Part shown: piece after piece, positions 52,321 to 61,900 of the stretch
How positions within the stretch are numbered: position 1 is the stretch's first letter
How the letters are laid out: each line of letters opens with the position of its first letter
Source: Croceibacterium xixiisoli
Lineage (GTDB): Bacteria > Pseudomonadota > Alphaproteobacteria > Sphingomonadales > Sphingomonadaceae
Length of the DNA: 64,000 bases
Assembly (NCBI RefSeq): GCF_009827305.1
Contig: NZ_WTYJ01000001.1
Location: 186,001 to 250,000 of the forward strand
Reading direction: 5' to 3'
The notes under the pieces: generated by a model
The model's database searches: none
What the model was told of the DNA's origin: nothing
The model's input: only the letters and a program-made list of their open reading frames with translations
Translations under genes and position numbers: made by a program

Positions 52321-54132
52321 TCACCCCTTCGGAAGGCACATTTCCAAAGGCTGCGCCCGGCCCATCAGCAGCGCCGTCGTGGCATGGCGATCCACCGCGC
52401 GAGAGAACAGATAGCCCTGGCCCAGTTGGCAGCCGAAATCCTGCAAATGCCGCGCCTGTTCCTCGGTCTCGATCCCCTCGGCCACGACGCGGATGTCGAG
52501 CTTCCCGGCTATCCCGATCAGCCCCTCGACAATCGCCCTGTCGGCCTCATTGGGTCCCAGCCCGTCGACAAAGCTCTTGTCGATCTTGATGATATCGACC
52601 GGCACCGTGCGCAGGTGAGTGAGGGAGGCGTATCCGGTCCCGAAATCATCCAGGGCCACGCGCAGCCCTTTTGTCCGCAGCGCCTCGATGGATTTTTGCA
52701 CCGCGCGATTGCCATCCCCCATATAGACGCTTTCCGTCACCTCCAGGATGACGTGTTTGAGCGGAACATTCTGCCGCTCGAACGCGCCAACCAAAACATC
52801 ATGGAAGGTGCAACTGTGCATGTCGGCGGAGGAGACGTTGATGCCAACATGCTGAAACGGAATACCCATGTCGAGCCAGGCGCGAACATCGGCGGCCACC
52901 AACTCCACCATCCGCTCCGTCAGGGCCGCGGCAACATGCACATCGGTGGTCGCTTCGTGGAATGAGCTGGCAGAGATGATCTCCCGGCCAATGCGCATCC
53001 GGCACAAGGCTTCGAGCCCGACAATCTCGCGCGTGTCGAGCCGCACGATCGGCTGGTAATATCCATCGATCCGGTCTTCGCGCAGTGCCGCATCGACATC
53101 CCTGATGGCGGTCAGGCGCTGGGTTATTCTGGTGCCGAGACCAGGCCAGTATCGCACGAACCCCCCGCGTCCGGTCTCCTTGGCATGGTAGAGCGCAAAA
53201 TCCGCGTTCTGGCGCACGCGCTCGGGAACCCGCTCTCCTGCTCCCAGCACGGCTCCACCAATTGTCGCGCGGGGAACGATCACGTGCCCGCCGCAATCCG
53301 CCGGGGTCAGCATTGCCGTCAGGATTCGGTCAGCCATCCCCTCCAGATCATGCAGCGCCTCGGGGGACTGGATAATGATCGCGAACTCGTCACCGCCGAC
53401 CCGAAACATCCGCTCGGGCGATGCGGCGGCCAGAATCCGCTCGCCGGCCACTTTCAGCAGGCCGTCGCCAGCGTAGTGGCCGAATGTGTCATTCGTGACC
53501 TTCAGATTGTCGAGGTCCACCACGAACAGCGCCCAGGACCCTGGCACCTCGCAGTCAAGCGACGCGAGCGCGATGTTGAACGCGGCCCGGTTGGGCAAAC
53601 CCGTCAGAGCGTCGGTGAACGCCCGTCGCTCATGTTCGGCAACGCGCTGATGGCGGTCGATGGCTATGATGAGCAGGTAAACGCAATGCTGGACGATTTC
53701 CTGCTCTAACGCGGTCGGCCCGCGATGCTCTCGGTAATAGAAGGCAAAGGTTCCGATGGGCGCATTCTGGGCATCAAGGATCGGGCTGGACCAGCAGGCG
53801 CGCAGCCCGATCGGGAGCGCCAGGTGCTTGTATTTTTCCCAGCGAACATCCGTCTCGATGTCATGCGCGGCAACATCGGTCCGGAGGTAGGCGGCGGCCC
53901 CGCAGGAGCCTGTATGCGGTCCAATGGGCAACCCGTCGAGCGCTGCCGAATAGGAATCCGGCAGGCTGGGCCCGGCCAGCGGGTGAAGGATGCCGGCCTG
54001 ATCCACCGTCAGGACCGAACAGATCGCCCCGTCTACCAGCCTCTCGACCTCGATGCAGAGCCGGGCGGCGGTATGCGCCAGCGTGTGCCCCTTCGCGATC
54101 ATCTCGAGAATGATGTTATCAAGCTGTAGCAA
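52321..54132 (-). CDS. GAF-GGDEF-EAL c-di-GMP signalling protein
   Basis: 603 aa from a TTG with GAGG 4 nt upstream; an ATG at 54102 would cut into the GAF fold, so I keep the TTG. A GAF domain (about 5-160, GPHTGSCGAAAYLRTDVAAHDI) senses a small ligand. The cyclase domain keeps GGDEF (RVGGDEFAII). The phosphodiesterase domain keeps EAL (GLEALCRM), DDFGTGYASL, KIDKSFV and VAEGIETEEQ. Both active sites look intact, so it may make or break c-di-GMP depending on the signal. No membrane segment is seen. It is a plausible partner for the PilZ protein at 41693. Confidence 0.93.
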   Translation of the reverse strand: MLQLDNIILEMIAKGHTLAHTAARLCIEVERLVDGAICSVLTVDQAGILHPLAGPSLPDSYSAALDGLPIGPHTGSCGAAAYLRTDVAAHDIETDVRWEKYKHLALPIGLRACWSSPILDAQNAPIGTFAFYYREHRGPTALEQEIVQHCVYLLIIAIDRHQRVAEHERRAFTDALTGLPNRAAFNIALASLDCEVPGSWALFVVDLDNLKVTNDTFGHYAGDGLLKVAGERILAAASPERMFRVGGDEFAIIIQSPEALHDLEGMADRILTAMLTPADCGGHVIVPRATIGGAVLGAGERVPERVRQNADFALYHAKETGRGGFVRYWPGLGTRITQRLTAIRDVDAALREDRIDGYYQPIVRLDTREIVGLEALCRMRIGREIISASSFHEATTDVHVAAALTERMVELVAADVRAWLDMGIPFQHVGINVSSADMHSCTFHDVLVGAFERQNVPLKHVILEVTESVYMGDGNRAVQKSIEALRTKGLRVALDDFGTGYASLTHLRTVPVDIIKIDKSFVDGLGPNEADRAIVEGLIGIAGKLDIRVVAEGIETEEQARHLQDFGCQLGQGYLFSRAVDRHATTALLMGRAQPLEMCLPKG

Positions 54133-54496
54133 GGTACCTCGATCCCCGGCGACATGGGGAACAACCCGAAGGCCAAAATGCGGTCAACGAAGCATGAAAC
54201 AATTTTCTGGACTTGAACCGTACTCACCCTCTTCGCCGGCGCGGTGGTTCGGTGCTTACCGACAGGTCACCTGGCGAGGAAGGGATTGTCAAGGATCGCT
54301 GCGCAAGGCCTCAAGACTTTCAAGTCCGAAAATGGAATGAACCGCCCCATGCGCTTTGACGACGCCCGATAACAGCGACTTCGGGGTAGAGTATTGTCGG
54401 GAAACGTATGTCTGTTCCATTCACCGACCCCCTATGTCCGTCCCCAACACCCGCGACACTCGCCTGCGACCCCGCCCGCAACACCCGTTAGCAACC
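54133..54496. other. Intergenic region without a convincing gene
   Basis: This 364-nt stretch upstream of the GGDEF-EAL gene holds no frame with a ribosome binding site or recognisable product. Its left end must carry the promoter of that gene. Nothing else is seen. Confidence 0.6.
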
Positions 54497-54589
54497 CCCG
54501 CTCGTGCTGAGCCCGTCGAAGCACAGCCACAAGGTTTGCCTCGTCCGGGAGGCCGGAGCGCAGTCTTCGACGGGCTCGGGCCGGGCGAG
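54497..54589. repeat. REP-like inverted repeat pair
   Basis: Arms at 54497-54521 (cccgctcg...gtcgaag) and 54565-54589 (cttcgacggg...gggcgag) face each other across 43 nt, a layout nearly the same as 5881-5974. It lies just beyond the broken end of the parE remnant. Confidence 0.7.
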
Positions 54590-54620
54590 TGAGGGCTGCG
54601 TTTAGAGCAGTTCCTAGGCG

Positions 54621-54680
54621 TCAGAGCAGGCGATCTTCAAAATCACCATCCGCCTGCTGCGAAATGATGATCTCAGCCAT
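54621..54680 (-). pseudogene. parE toxin remnant (first 19 codons)
   Basis: An ATG at 54680 overlaps the end of parD, as in intact parDE operons. It encodes MAEIIISQQADGDFEDRLL and then stops at 54621. The first 14 residues match the usual opening of ParE/RelE toxins (a strand followed by ADxDF), which should continue for about 95 residues. The rest of the gene is gone; the REP-like pair at 54497-54589 lies right after the break. The fragment cannot be a functional toxin. Confidence 0.75.
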
Positions 54681-54951
54681 TTCCGGATGCAGCCGCCTTC
54701 TTGCCCTTCGCCCGCGTGATAATGGCTTCCATGTCGAGTGGTCCGGCAACACCGCTGGCCTTGCCACGATCCCATGCCTCGCGCAGCGCCCGCAATTCTT
54801 CCTGTCGGAACTCGCGCCGCTCACTCCACAGCCGCATGGCATCGCGCACGACTTCGCTGGCAGAGGCATATTCACCCGCTTCGACGGCGGCATGGATTTT
54901 CGCGGCCATCTGATCGGGGACCACCACAGTCATTCTTTCATATGCGTCCAT
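54673..54951 (-). CDS. parD: ParD family antitoxin (orphaned)
   Basis: 92 aa from ATG 54951; an ATG at 54966 is also possible. The N-terminal ribbon-helix-helix (ERMTVVVPDQMAAKIHAAVEAGEYASASEVVRDAMRLW) matches ParD/CopG-type antitoxins, which bind DNA and autoregulate. The C-terminal half (RREFRQEELRALREAWDRG) is the usual toxin-wrapping helix. The downstream parE is truncated, so the antitoxin now has no local target. It may persist as a repressor or as protection against related toxins. Confidence 0.87.
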   Translation of the reverse strand: MDAYERMTVVVPDQMAAKIHAAVEAGEYASASEVVRDAMRLWSERREFRQEELRALREAWDRGKASGVAGPLDMEAIITRAKGKKAAASGNG

Positions 54952-55027
54952 GGATCCGTCACTCACGCTGGTATGATATATTCATAATATCTCATAACCG
55001 GATGCTGTTCGACGGGACGCGATCGGC

Positions 55028-55046
55028 CTTCGACGGGCTTAGGCTG
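55028..55046. repeat. Single REP-like arm
   Basis: The sequence cttcgacgggctt at 55028-55040, continuing aggctg, matches the right arm at 54565-54589 in its first 12 bases. It lies on the other side of parD, so the parD/parE remnant is bracketed by related repeats. Confidence 0.5.
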
Positions 55047-55130
55047 CACGGAGTTTGATGAAAGGCTGCGGCTGGTAAGCGCCAACCCTAACGGAGGAAT
55101 TGGCTTCGAGCACGCATGACGCGCCCTACG

Positions 55131-57131
55131 TCAGATGAGCTTTAGCTTGTCAAACAAGGCTCCGTTTCGGCGCTGCGCGTCGCGTAGCACTTTCCCGTAG
55201 TCTAGCACTTCGTAGTATGCGTTGTAATTCCGACTATAGCCGTAGAAGCCTTGGCCGTCCGGGAGCATGGTCGCATCTCGTTCTTTTAACACTTGCTTTA
55301 GTTTTGGTGTGAGGTCGCAGACCACGTAGCAGGTCGTCGGGATATTAGGGCTGGCGACCGCGATCGGACGTCCATTCGCATCCAGCTTTGTGCCGGAGCG
55401 GACTTTGTCGATCACAGCGAATACCTGGTTCAGCGGATTTACGTCGTCGGTATAGTCGTCGCGCATGGGCCGCTTGAACTCGACCACGGTCAGGCTGTTC
55501 AGAGGCTGCGGTCCGTCGCCGAGCAAGTATTCTTGGTCGAAGGCGATTAAGTCAGGGCGTAGCGCTGCATCGGATTCAAGCCCGTCAATCGACCGCAGCT
55601 GCCTGTCGGAATGGATTACTCCATAGGAATTCAGGCGCTCGTCCAGCAACCAGAGGTTCTGCTGCGAATAGAGCGTGTCATCGGTGCTCGACCTCATCGG
55701 AAAAATGATCTGGTGAAGGATTCTCTCCAGCGGATACCGGCCGTCGCTATTCGAACTCAGCGCCTTCTCGAAAAGCTGGAGGATGATCTTCCGGTGCGCG
55801 ACGTACTGGGCAAGCGCCGCGACGCCGAGCTCGTTGTTGTTCTCCAGGAAATGCGACAGGCGCTCCCGGTAATCCTCGTAGTCGTCCAGCTTGGCCGCCT
55901 CGACTATGATCCGACTGCCCTCCTTCTTTAGCTCGACCTCCCGCTGGTGAAGTTCGCGGTGTAGCGCCAACTCCAGCTCGCTCTTGGTCCCGCTAGGCGG
56001 AATGCGGTCGATGAACTCGTCGGCGCGCTTGAGCAAGACGCGATAATGTGGCGCGTCGGTGGCGACGTAGCTGCGGATCCGCTCTAGCTTGCTTGAATTG
56101 ATGTCGGCGAGCACCTCGGACAGGTCGTTTCGCACAAAGTCAAGGCAGGCGTTACGGATTTCCGCCCGCTTGAGATTTGGCACGAGCATGGTGCCCTGTG
56201 AGGCCTCGTCATCGGTGTCGTCGTCGATGTCAAACGCCGTCCGCTCCTGGTTGACGTGCTCGTTCAGGAAGCTGCCGGTGACCACTGCGAGATAGACGAA
56301 TGTTTCTCCGTTGCCGTCCGTCAGACGGCCCGACAGATTCTGGACGAAGTTGTCCAAATTCTCCGACAGCACCGCGCGTTCGTCGGCACAGTATATAAGC
56401 CTATGACGGGCGGTGCGCGGCAGGGTTAGTCTAAAGCCGTGAACGGTGAAGTCTTGATCCTTGATGCTGAACGTTGTGCGCGTGGCGTTCTGGCTGAATC
56501 CCTCTTCGAAGAAGGCGTTTAGCGACAACCGCTGCTTCCCGGAGCGCAGTTCGATCCGTGGACAGCTCGGCTGCATCAGCAGCAGGATGAAGTGTTCGCA
56601 CATCCGCAGCGCAATGTGATCGAGGTCGAGGGTTAGTTCGCTTCGGTAGGGTTCCTGGAAGCCAGACAGATTAATGGAAGTCGCAACTTTTGCGTCCCTG
56701 GCTGTTTCCGCCTCAACCTGATCGGGATCATATTTGGGGTCAAAGACGAACTTGCGGCGGAGTCGGCCTTCGCCCTCGGCCTCGAACACGCTGTCGATTT
56801 CAACCTTGTCGAACGCCTTTAGCCAAAGGAAGCGGCCCACACCTTTACCGCCCTTCGCGAACTTATATTCGGAATAGGCGGTGTTGAACGAGTCCATGTT
56901 CTCGTCGGTGAATCCTACACCGTCGTCATAAATGACGAAGCGCTCGATGCGATCGATGTCGTCGATCTTGAGTGAAGGGGCCTCGACGATGTTCACGATG
57001 ATCGAGCCTTGCACGCCCCGATCTTGTATCGACTGAACGGCGTTCATCACCGCCTCAAACACGGGAAGGAGAGGCTTCCACTTGGGCAGCTTTGTCTGCC
57101 TGATCTGACCCGAGAGACTTGCGCGAAACAT
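55131..57131 (-). CDS. GHKL-ATPase protein with a PD-(D/E)XK-like C-terminal domain; candidate defence protein
   Basis: 666 aa. The N-terminal 110 residues form a GHKL (HATPase) nucleotide-binding fold: N-box EAVMNAVQS (about 26-34), DDGVGF (69-74) and GGKGVGR (94-100). A long middle part (about 330-500) is helical and charged. Near the end, RPDLIAF (D527) and VVEFKRP (E551, K553) have the spacing of a PD-(D/E)XK nuclease core. Lower GC and frequent rare codons mark it as foreign. No clear ribosome binding site is seen before the ATG. GHKL proteins linked to nucleases occur in anti-phage systems; I do not recognise this exact one, and function is inferred. Confidence 0.78.
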   Translation of the reverse strand: MFRASLSGQIRQTKLPKWKPLLPVFEAVMNAVQSIQDRGVQGSIIVNIVEAPSLKIDDIDRIERFVIYDDGVGFTDENMDSFNTAYSEYKFAKGGKGVGRFLWLKAFDKVEIDSVFEAEGEGRLRRKFVFDPKYDPDQVEAETARDAKVATSINLSGFQEPYRSELTLDLDHIALRMCEHFILLLMQPSCPRIELRSGKQRLSLNAFFEEGFSQNATRTTFSIKDQDFTVHGFRLTLPRTARHRLIYCADERAVLSENLDNFVQNLSGRLTDGNGETFVYLAVVTGSFLNEHVNQERTAFDIDDDTDDEASQGTMLVPNLKRAEIRNACLDFVRNDLSEVLADINSSKLERIRSYVATDAPHYRVLLKRADEFIDRIPPSGTKSELELALHRELHQREVELKKEGSRIIVEAAKLDDYEDYRERLSHFLENNNELGVAALAQYVAHRKIILQLFEKALSSNSDGRYPLERILHQIIFPMRSSTDDTLYSQQNLWLLDERLNSYGVIHSDRQLRSIDGLESDAALRPDLIAFDQEYLLGDGPQPLNSLTVVEFKRPMRDDYTDDVNPLNQVFAVIDKVRSGTKLDANGRPIAVASPNIPTTCYVVCDLTPKLKQVLKERDATMLPDGQGFYGYSRNYNAYYEVLDYGKVLRDAQRRNGALFDKLKLI

Positions 57132-57209
57132 TCAATGCTTGTGCGGTGAAATGCCAACGGACGCCACCCGAAATTCTCAACTGCTCAGCGACTAGCCGAG
57201 ACTCATGCA

Positions 57210-57541
57210 TTAGCTTCCGTCGGTATGATCACGCTTGAAACGGACAGGTGCGGCGCCTTGAACGCGATCAAAGACCGTCTTCCCTGCCGCTTGGATCAGT
57301 TGCTGCAGCCACTCCTGCAACCGGTACCGGTCTTCGAAGAACGCCAAGCTGTCATCGAAATCCATTATCGGAAGCATGACCTGAAGGTCGTTGAACGGCT
57401 GAAAGGTGGACATCGCAAGCCGCATGCGGTCGATGTCGGTGTGGGCAACAACCTTGTTTCGTCGGTCCCAAAGGCGATCATGTAGAGCCTGCTGGTCAGG
57501 CTTGGGCTTGATGTCTAACTTCTTGAAGCTTAGCGTGGGTA
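57210..57541 (-). pseudogene. 3' remnant of a HEPN-like gene
   Basis: A frame open from about 57566 down to the stop at 57210 reads as real protein from LPTLSFKKLDIKPKP onwards, with no start codon in its first 47 codons (the first in-frame ATG is 57425). It contains WDRRNKVVAHTD, the R-x(5)-H motif with the usual RN...AH(T/S)D pattern of HEPN-type proteins in toxin and abortive-infection systems. The N-terminal part has been lost and replaced by the start of a ParA-like gene in another frame. An internal start could still yield a 71-aa product. Confidence 0.6.
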
Positions 57542-57598
57542 GACCTTTTGAATGCCCACGCCCCCCTTATTGTTGAATATACTAATCGTTTTAGCCAT
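57530..57598 (-). pseudogene. 5' remnant of a ParA/Soj-like ATPase gene
   Basis: ATG 57598 with AGGAG 6 nt upstream encodes MAKTISIFNNKGGVG, the classic start of a ParA/MinD-type ATPase up to the middle of its Walker A (KGGVGKT). The sequence then departs (IQKVYPR) and stops at 57530. The gene is therefore cut in its P-loop, and what follows in another frame is the HEPN-like remnant. Only 22 codons remain, so no function is expected. Confidence 0.72.
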
Positions 57599-57923
57599 GT
57601 TGCACTCCTATCGTCTGAGCTATAGTTAGTCGATCCGACGGTGGCGCTCAACCGCTGGAGCAGGTGTAAAAAAGATAAATCTGGCCGATTTACTGACAAG
57701 TTGATCTGAGGGGCTCTACGCAGGAATGCGTTTTGCCGGCTTGCGTTCAATCCTAAGGCGGGGGCTGCTGTCATCTGAGCGCTGAAGACATACGCAAGGC
57801 TTCGGCGCCAACGCTTAGGGATTGAAGGCAACGGACTGTGGGGCATCGCTGAATGACCAGATGAAGTAGAAGGCGGAAGCGCGGGAGCTCTGTTCTTAGG
57901 TTCGACGTATGCGAGAGCGATCC
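57599..57923. other. Intergenic region without a gene
   Basis: These 325 nt hold the old ribosome binding site of the ParA-like remnant at the left and the upstream region of the DUF4303 gene at the right. The composition is mixed and lower in GC than the core. I see no further coding remnant or clear promoter. Confidence 0.55.
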
Positions 57924-58436
57924 ATGGGGTTTTTCGAAGCAGTACAGACAGCGACTATTGATGCAGTCCGCCAGGCCGCATCCGAGGCCTATCAGAAGCT
58001 TGGCAAGGAAGACCTGTTCGGGTTTGGGCTCTGCACGCACGATGACGTCGACACAGTCTATCACGTGTATGCCACCCGAGATTGGGTGCGGGAACGTGAG
58101 GTGGACGACCCTGAAATCGGTTTGATCTCTGTTGAGTGGACACTGGCATCGGATGATGCGCCGTTTCTCGCCCTGTCCAGAATGCTTCAGGAATGGGCTT
58201 CGTCAGATGAAACCGCACCGGACGCCGACTATCTCCGCGATCGACGGGAGCGATTTCGCGCATTGGTCGAGGCTATGAAGATATGTAGGGATGAGGGGGT
58301 TTTTGATGCAGGCACCTTGCTTTCGGTCAGCAGCACAGACCCTGACGAGGCGATGGTTGTTCTGGCGTGCGACGCAGCAAGACAACTGAACACCCAAGAA
58401 AATGCCGTGGCATACTGCGAAATGATGGGATGCTGA
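57924..58436 (+). CDS. DUF4303 domain protein
   Basis: 170 aa from ATG 57924; an ATG at 57909 would add five residues. The pattern (DLFGFGLCTHDDVDTVYHVYATRDW, VEWTL near residue 75, and a C-terminal DEAMVVLACDAARQLN) matches DUF4303. This is a small soluble acidic family, often found beside polymorphic toxins and in accessory regions, and some members may be immunity proteins. No toxin gene is seen here. Lower GC than its surroundings fits the island. It is on the opposite strand from the other island genes. Confidence 0.7.
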   Translation: MGFFEAVQTATIDAVRQAASEAYQKLGKEDLFGFGLCTHDDVDTVYHVYATRDWVREREVDDPEIGLISVEWTLASDDAPFLALSRMLQEWASSDETAPDADYLRDRRERFRALVEAMKICRDEGVFDAGTLLSVSSTDPDEAMVVLACDAARQLNTQENAVAYCEMMGC

Positions 58437-58490
58437 GTTCTACTCGTAGATGCCATCCTCCGAGACGGCGTCCTCCTGTCTGCCATCCTT

Positions 58491-58901
58491 TCACTCAGGT
58501 CGCGTATATCGGTCGTCCGCCTTGAAACCTTCGCGAGGTAGAGATTGGGTGCAGATAGCATCTGCCGACATCGAAGCGCCATCGGTCCGAACTACAAAGT
58601 ACCAATGCCCATCGCTCCGATCAAAAGCTTGTTGGCTTGCTATTTGAACCCCGTGCATGTCCGGTCCCCAGAGAAAGAATGTTATTCGATTTCCATCGTC
58701 TGAGGCGATTTCATTCGGACCACCAAATTGCCCGTCCACATAGTAGGTGAGCAAGTCCAAGTTCACGTCAACAATCCAGGTTTGAATTGGCGGTCGGGGT
58801 TCCTTGGTGCTTACACAGGTCAGGGTGAAGCGCCGTGGATCGGGGGAATCTGCGGCTAATCCCGTTGCCGACAGCACCATCCCTGCGATGACTGAGAACA
58901 T
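58491..58901 (-). CDS. Exported protein of unknown function
   Basis: 136 aa. A signal peptide ends near residue 17 (ATGLAA). The mature part is beta-rich with two cysteines (TLTCVST and DAICTQSL), which may pair in the periplasm, and a WYFVVRT strand. It looks like a small periplasmic protein that contains a C-terminal loop rich in charged residues. I do not recognise the family. It is convergent with the DUF4303 gene and upstream of nothing else on its strand until the dehydrogenase. Confidence 0.6.
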   Translation of the reverse strand: MFSVIAGMVLSATGLAADSPDPRRFTLTCVSTKEPRPPIQTWIVDVNLDLLTYYVDGQFGGPNEIASDDGNRITFFLWGPDMHGVQIASQQAFDRSDGHWYFVVRTDGASMSADAICTQSLPREGFKADDRYTRPE

Positions 58902-58971
58902 GTACTCTCTTTCCCCCTCAACGCGCGCCTACAACACCCCCTCTTGCTGAGTGGGTGGGCCCCGCCACCCC

Positions 58972-61900
58972 TCAAACCCGCTGCAACAAATTCCGCGCCT
59001 GCCCCGCCAGCCGCGCCAGCATCGCCGGCGTCAGCGGCGAAGACGCCTTGGCCCGGGCGATTACATTGCGGAAATGCCGGATCGGCGTCGCATTGCTCTC
59101 CGCCCAGCCGGTGATGTGGCTCACCGGATCGGCCGATTTTTTCAGCCCGCGCAGGAAATCGAACCGCATCTGCTGGAAATCGCGGGCGAGGCCGGCCACC
59201 AGCAGCCGTTCCCACGGGTCGGACGGGTTCATGACCGATGCCTTGTATTGCGCCCAGTCCAGCCCCAGCCGTTCGCCCAGATCGATGAAGCCATTGGTCA
59301 GCTGCACGGCCGGAATGCCGGTTTCGCGCGCCAGCTGCGCCAGACCGATGGCCCCGTCCACGGCGAACAGATTGGCCACCATCCGCGCCAGGTCCTCCGG
59401 CGCGCCCACGCCGGTCAGTTCGCCGGCAATCGCCTGCGAATGGTCGCGCGCTTCGGCGGCCAGCAGATCGTCGACATGGTCGATCAGATCGGCCACGCCC
59501 TTCTCCACATCGCCAATGATGCGCGATGGCGCGCGGGCCGGGCCGCCGGTGCGCAGCAGATCGGCCATATGGCCGCGCAGCGCCTGGGCCGCCTGATCGA
59601 ACAGCATCACCCGCGCCTGTTCGGGCATGTCGGCCGCATCGATCGCGTCCCACACCTTTTCCATGCCCAGCAATTCGCCGGCACACACGAAGGCCGCCGC
59701 CACCAGATCCAGCCCGGCGCCCTCTTCCTCGGCCAGTTCGAACGGATGGACCATGCCCATGCGGTTGACCATGCGGTTGGCAATCGCCGTCGCCACCAGT
59801 TCACCGCGCAGCTGATGGGTCAGCAGATATTTGCGCTGCTGTTCGCGCATCTGCGGCGGGAATTTTTCCAGCAGCAGCGGCACCGTGGCATCGTCCTGCG
59901 CCAGATCGCTGGTCTCGATCGCCTCCTGCAGCACCAGCTTGGCATTGGACATCAGCACCGCCAGCTCGGGCCGGGTCAGCCCCTGGCCGTCGGTCGCCCT
60001 GCGGGTCAGCACCTGGCTGTCGGCAATGCCTTCGGTCTTGCGGTCGAAATCGCTGATATCCTCCAGCGCTTCGATCAAACGCACCAGCGCCGGCACGGCG
60101 GGCGCGCCGCCGCGTTCGGCGATCGACAGCGCCAGCACCTGCAGCCGGTTGTCTTCCAGCACCAGCTCGGCCACCTCGTCGGTCATGTCGCGCAACAGGG
60201 CGATCCGGCGCGGTTCGGACAGGCGCCCGGCCCGCCGCGCGGCGGCCAGCGCGATCTTGATGTTCACCTCATTGTCCGAACAATCGACCCCGGCCGAATT
60301 GTCGATGAAGTCGGTGTTGATGCGCCCGCCATGCAGCGCATATTCGATGCGCGCCGCCTGGGTCACGCCCAGATTGGCCCCTTCGCCCACCACGCGCGCG
60401 CGCACTTCGGCGGCGGTGACGCGCAGCCCGTCATTGGCCGGATCGCCCACCTGGGCATCGGTTTCGGTCGCGGCGCGGATATAGGTGCCGATCCCGCCGA
60501 ACCACAGCAGGTCGACCGGGCTCTTCAAAATCGCATTGATCAGGCTTTCGGGGTCGAGCGATTCCTCATTGATGCCCAGCACCGCGCGCGCTTCGGGCGA
60601 CAGCGGAATCTGCTTCATCGATCGGGGGAAGATGCCGCCGCCCTTGGACAGCAGCTTTTCCGAATAATCGGCCCAGCTGGATCGGGGCAGGGCGAACATC
60701 CGCTCCCGCTCTTCCCAGCTCGCCGCCGGGTCCGGATCGGGGTCGATGAAGATATGCCGGTGGTCGAAGGCGGCCACCAGGCGGATCGCCTTGGACAGCA
60801 GCATGCCATTGCCGAACACATCGCCGGACATGTCGCCGCAACCGGCCACGCGCACCGGCTGGCTCTGCACATCGATGCCCATTTCGCGGAAATGCCGCTG
60901 CACCGAAATCCACGCCCCGCGCGCGGTAATCCCCATCGCCTTGTGGTCGTAACCATTGGAACCGCCACTGGCGAAGGCATCGTCCAGCCAGAAATCCAGA
61001 TCGCGGGCGATGGCATTGGCGGTGTCGGAAAATGTCGCCGTGCCCTTGTCCGCCGCCACCACGAAATAGGGGTCGGGCCCGTCATGGATCACCACCCGGG
61101 GCGGATGCACCACCGCATCATCCACGATATTGTCGGTCAGCGACAACAGGGTGCGGATGAACAGCTTGTAGCTTTCGCGCCCTTCCTCGAACCAGGCATC
61201 GCGGTCGATCGCCGGATTGGGCAACCGCTTGGGATAAAACCCGCCCTTGGCCCCGGTCGGCACGATCACCGCATTCTTCACCCGCTGCGCCTTCATCAGG
61301 CCCAGGATTTCGGTGCGGAAATCGTCCCGCCTGTCAGACCAGCGCAGCCCGCCGCGCGCCACCGGCCCGGCGCGCAGATGGATACCCTCCACGCGGCGCG
61401 AATAAACGAAGATTTCGCGCCACGGCACGGGCTTGGGCAGGCCCGGCACCAGCGCCGAATCCAGCTTGAACGCCAGCGCTTCGCTGGCCGCCGGGGCAAA
61501 GGCATTGGTCCGCAGCATCGCCGATATGGTCGCCCAATACAGCCGCAGCAGGCGGTCGTCATTGATCGCCGCCACCTCGGCCAGCCCGGCGCGGATTGCC
61601 TCTTCCACCTCCTGCACGGCCGCGTCGCGGTCGCCGGTGAAATCGGGGTCGTGCCGCGTGCGGAACAGCTGCACCAGCGCGCGGGCCACGGCGGGCGCGC
61701 CCTGCAGTGCATCGACCACCGTATAGATGGTGAAGCTGACATTGGCCTGCCGCAGATAGCGATAGATCGCGCGCAGCCAGTCGGCCTCGCCCGCGCTCAG
61801 CCCGGTGCCGATCACCAGCCGGTTGAACACATCGTCTTCGGCCAGCCCGTTGATAACCGCGCGCACCGCCTGCTCGATCGCCTCGGCCCGGGCCAGCAGC

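Noticed and set aside
57225-57485. 86-codon plus-strand frame in the island
   Set aside because: It lies opposite the HEPN-like remnant, whose RN...AHTD motif marks the minus strand as the coding one.
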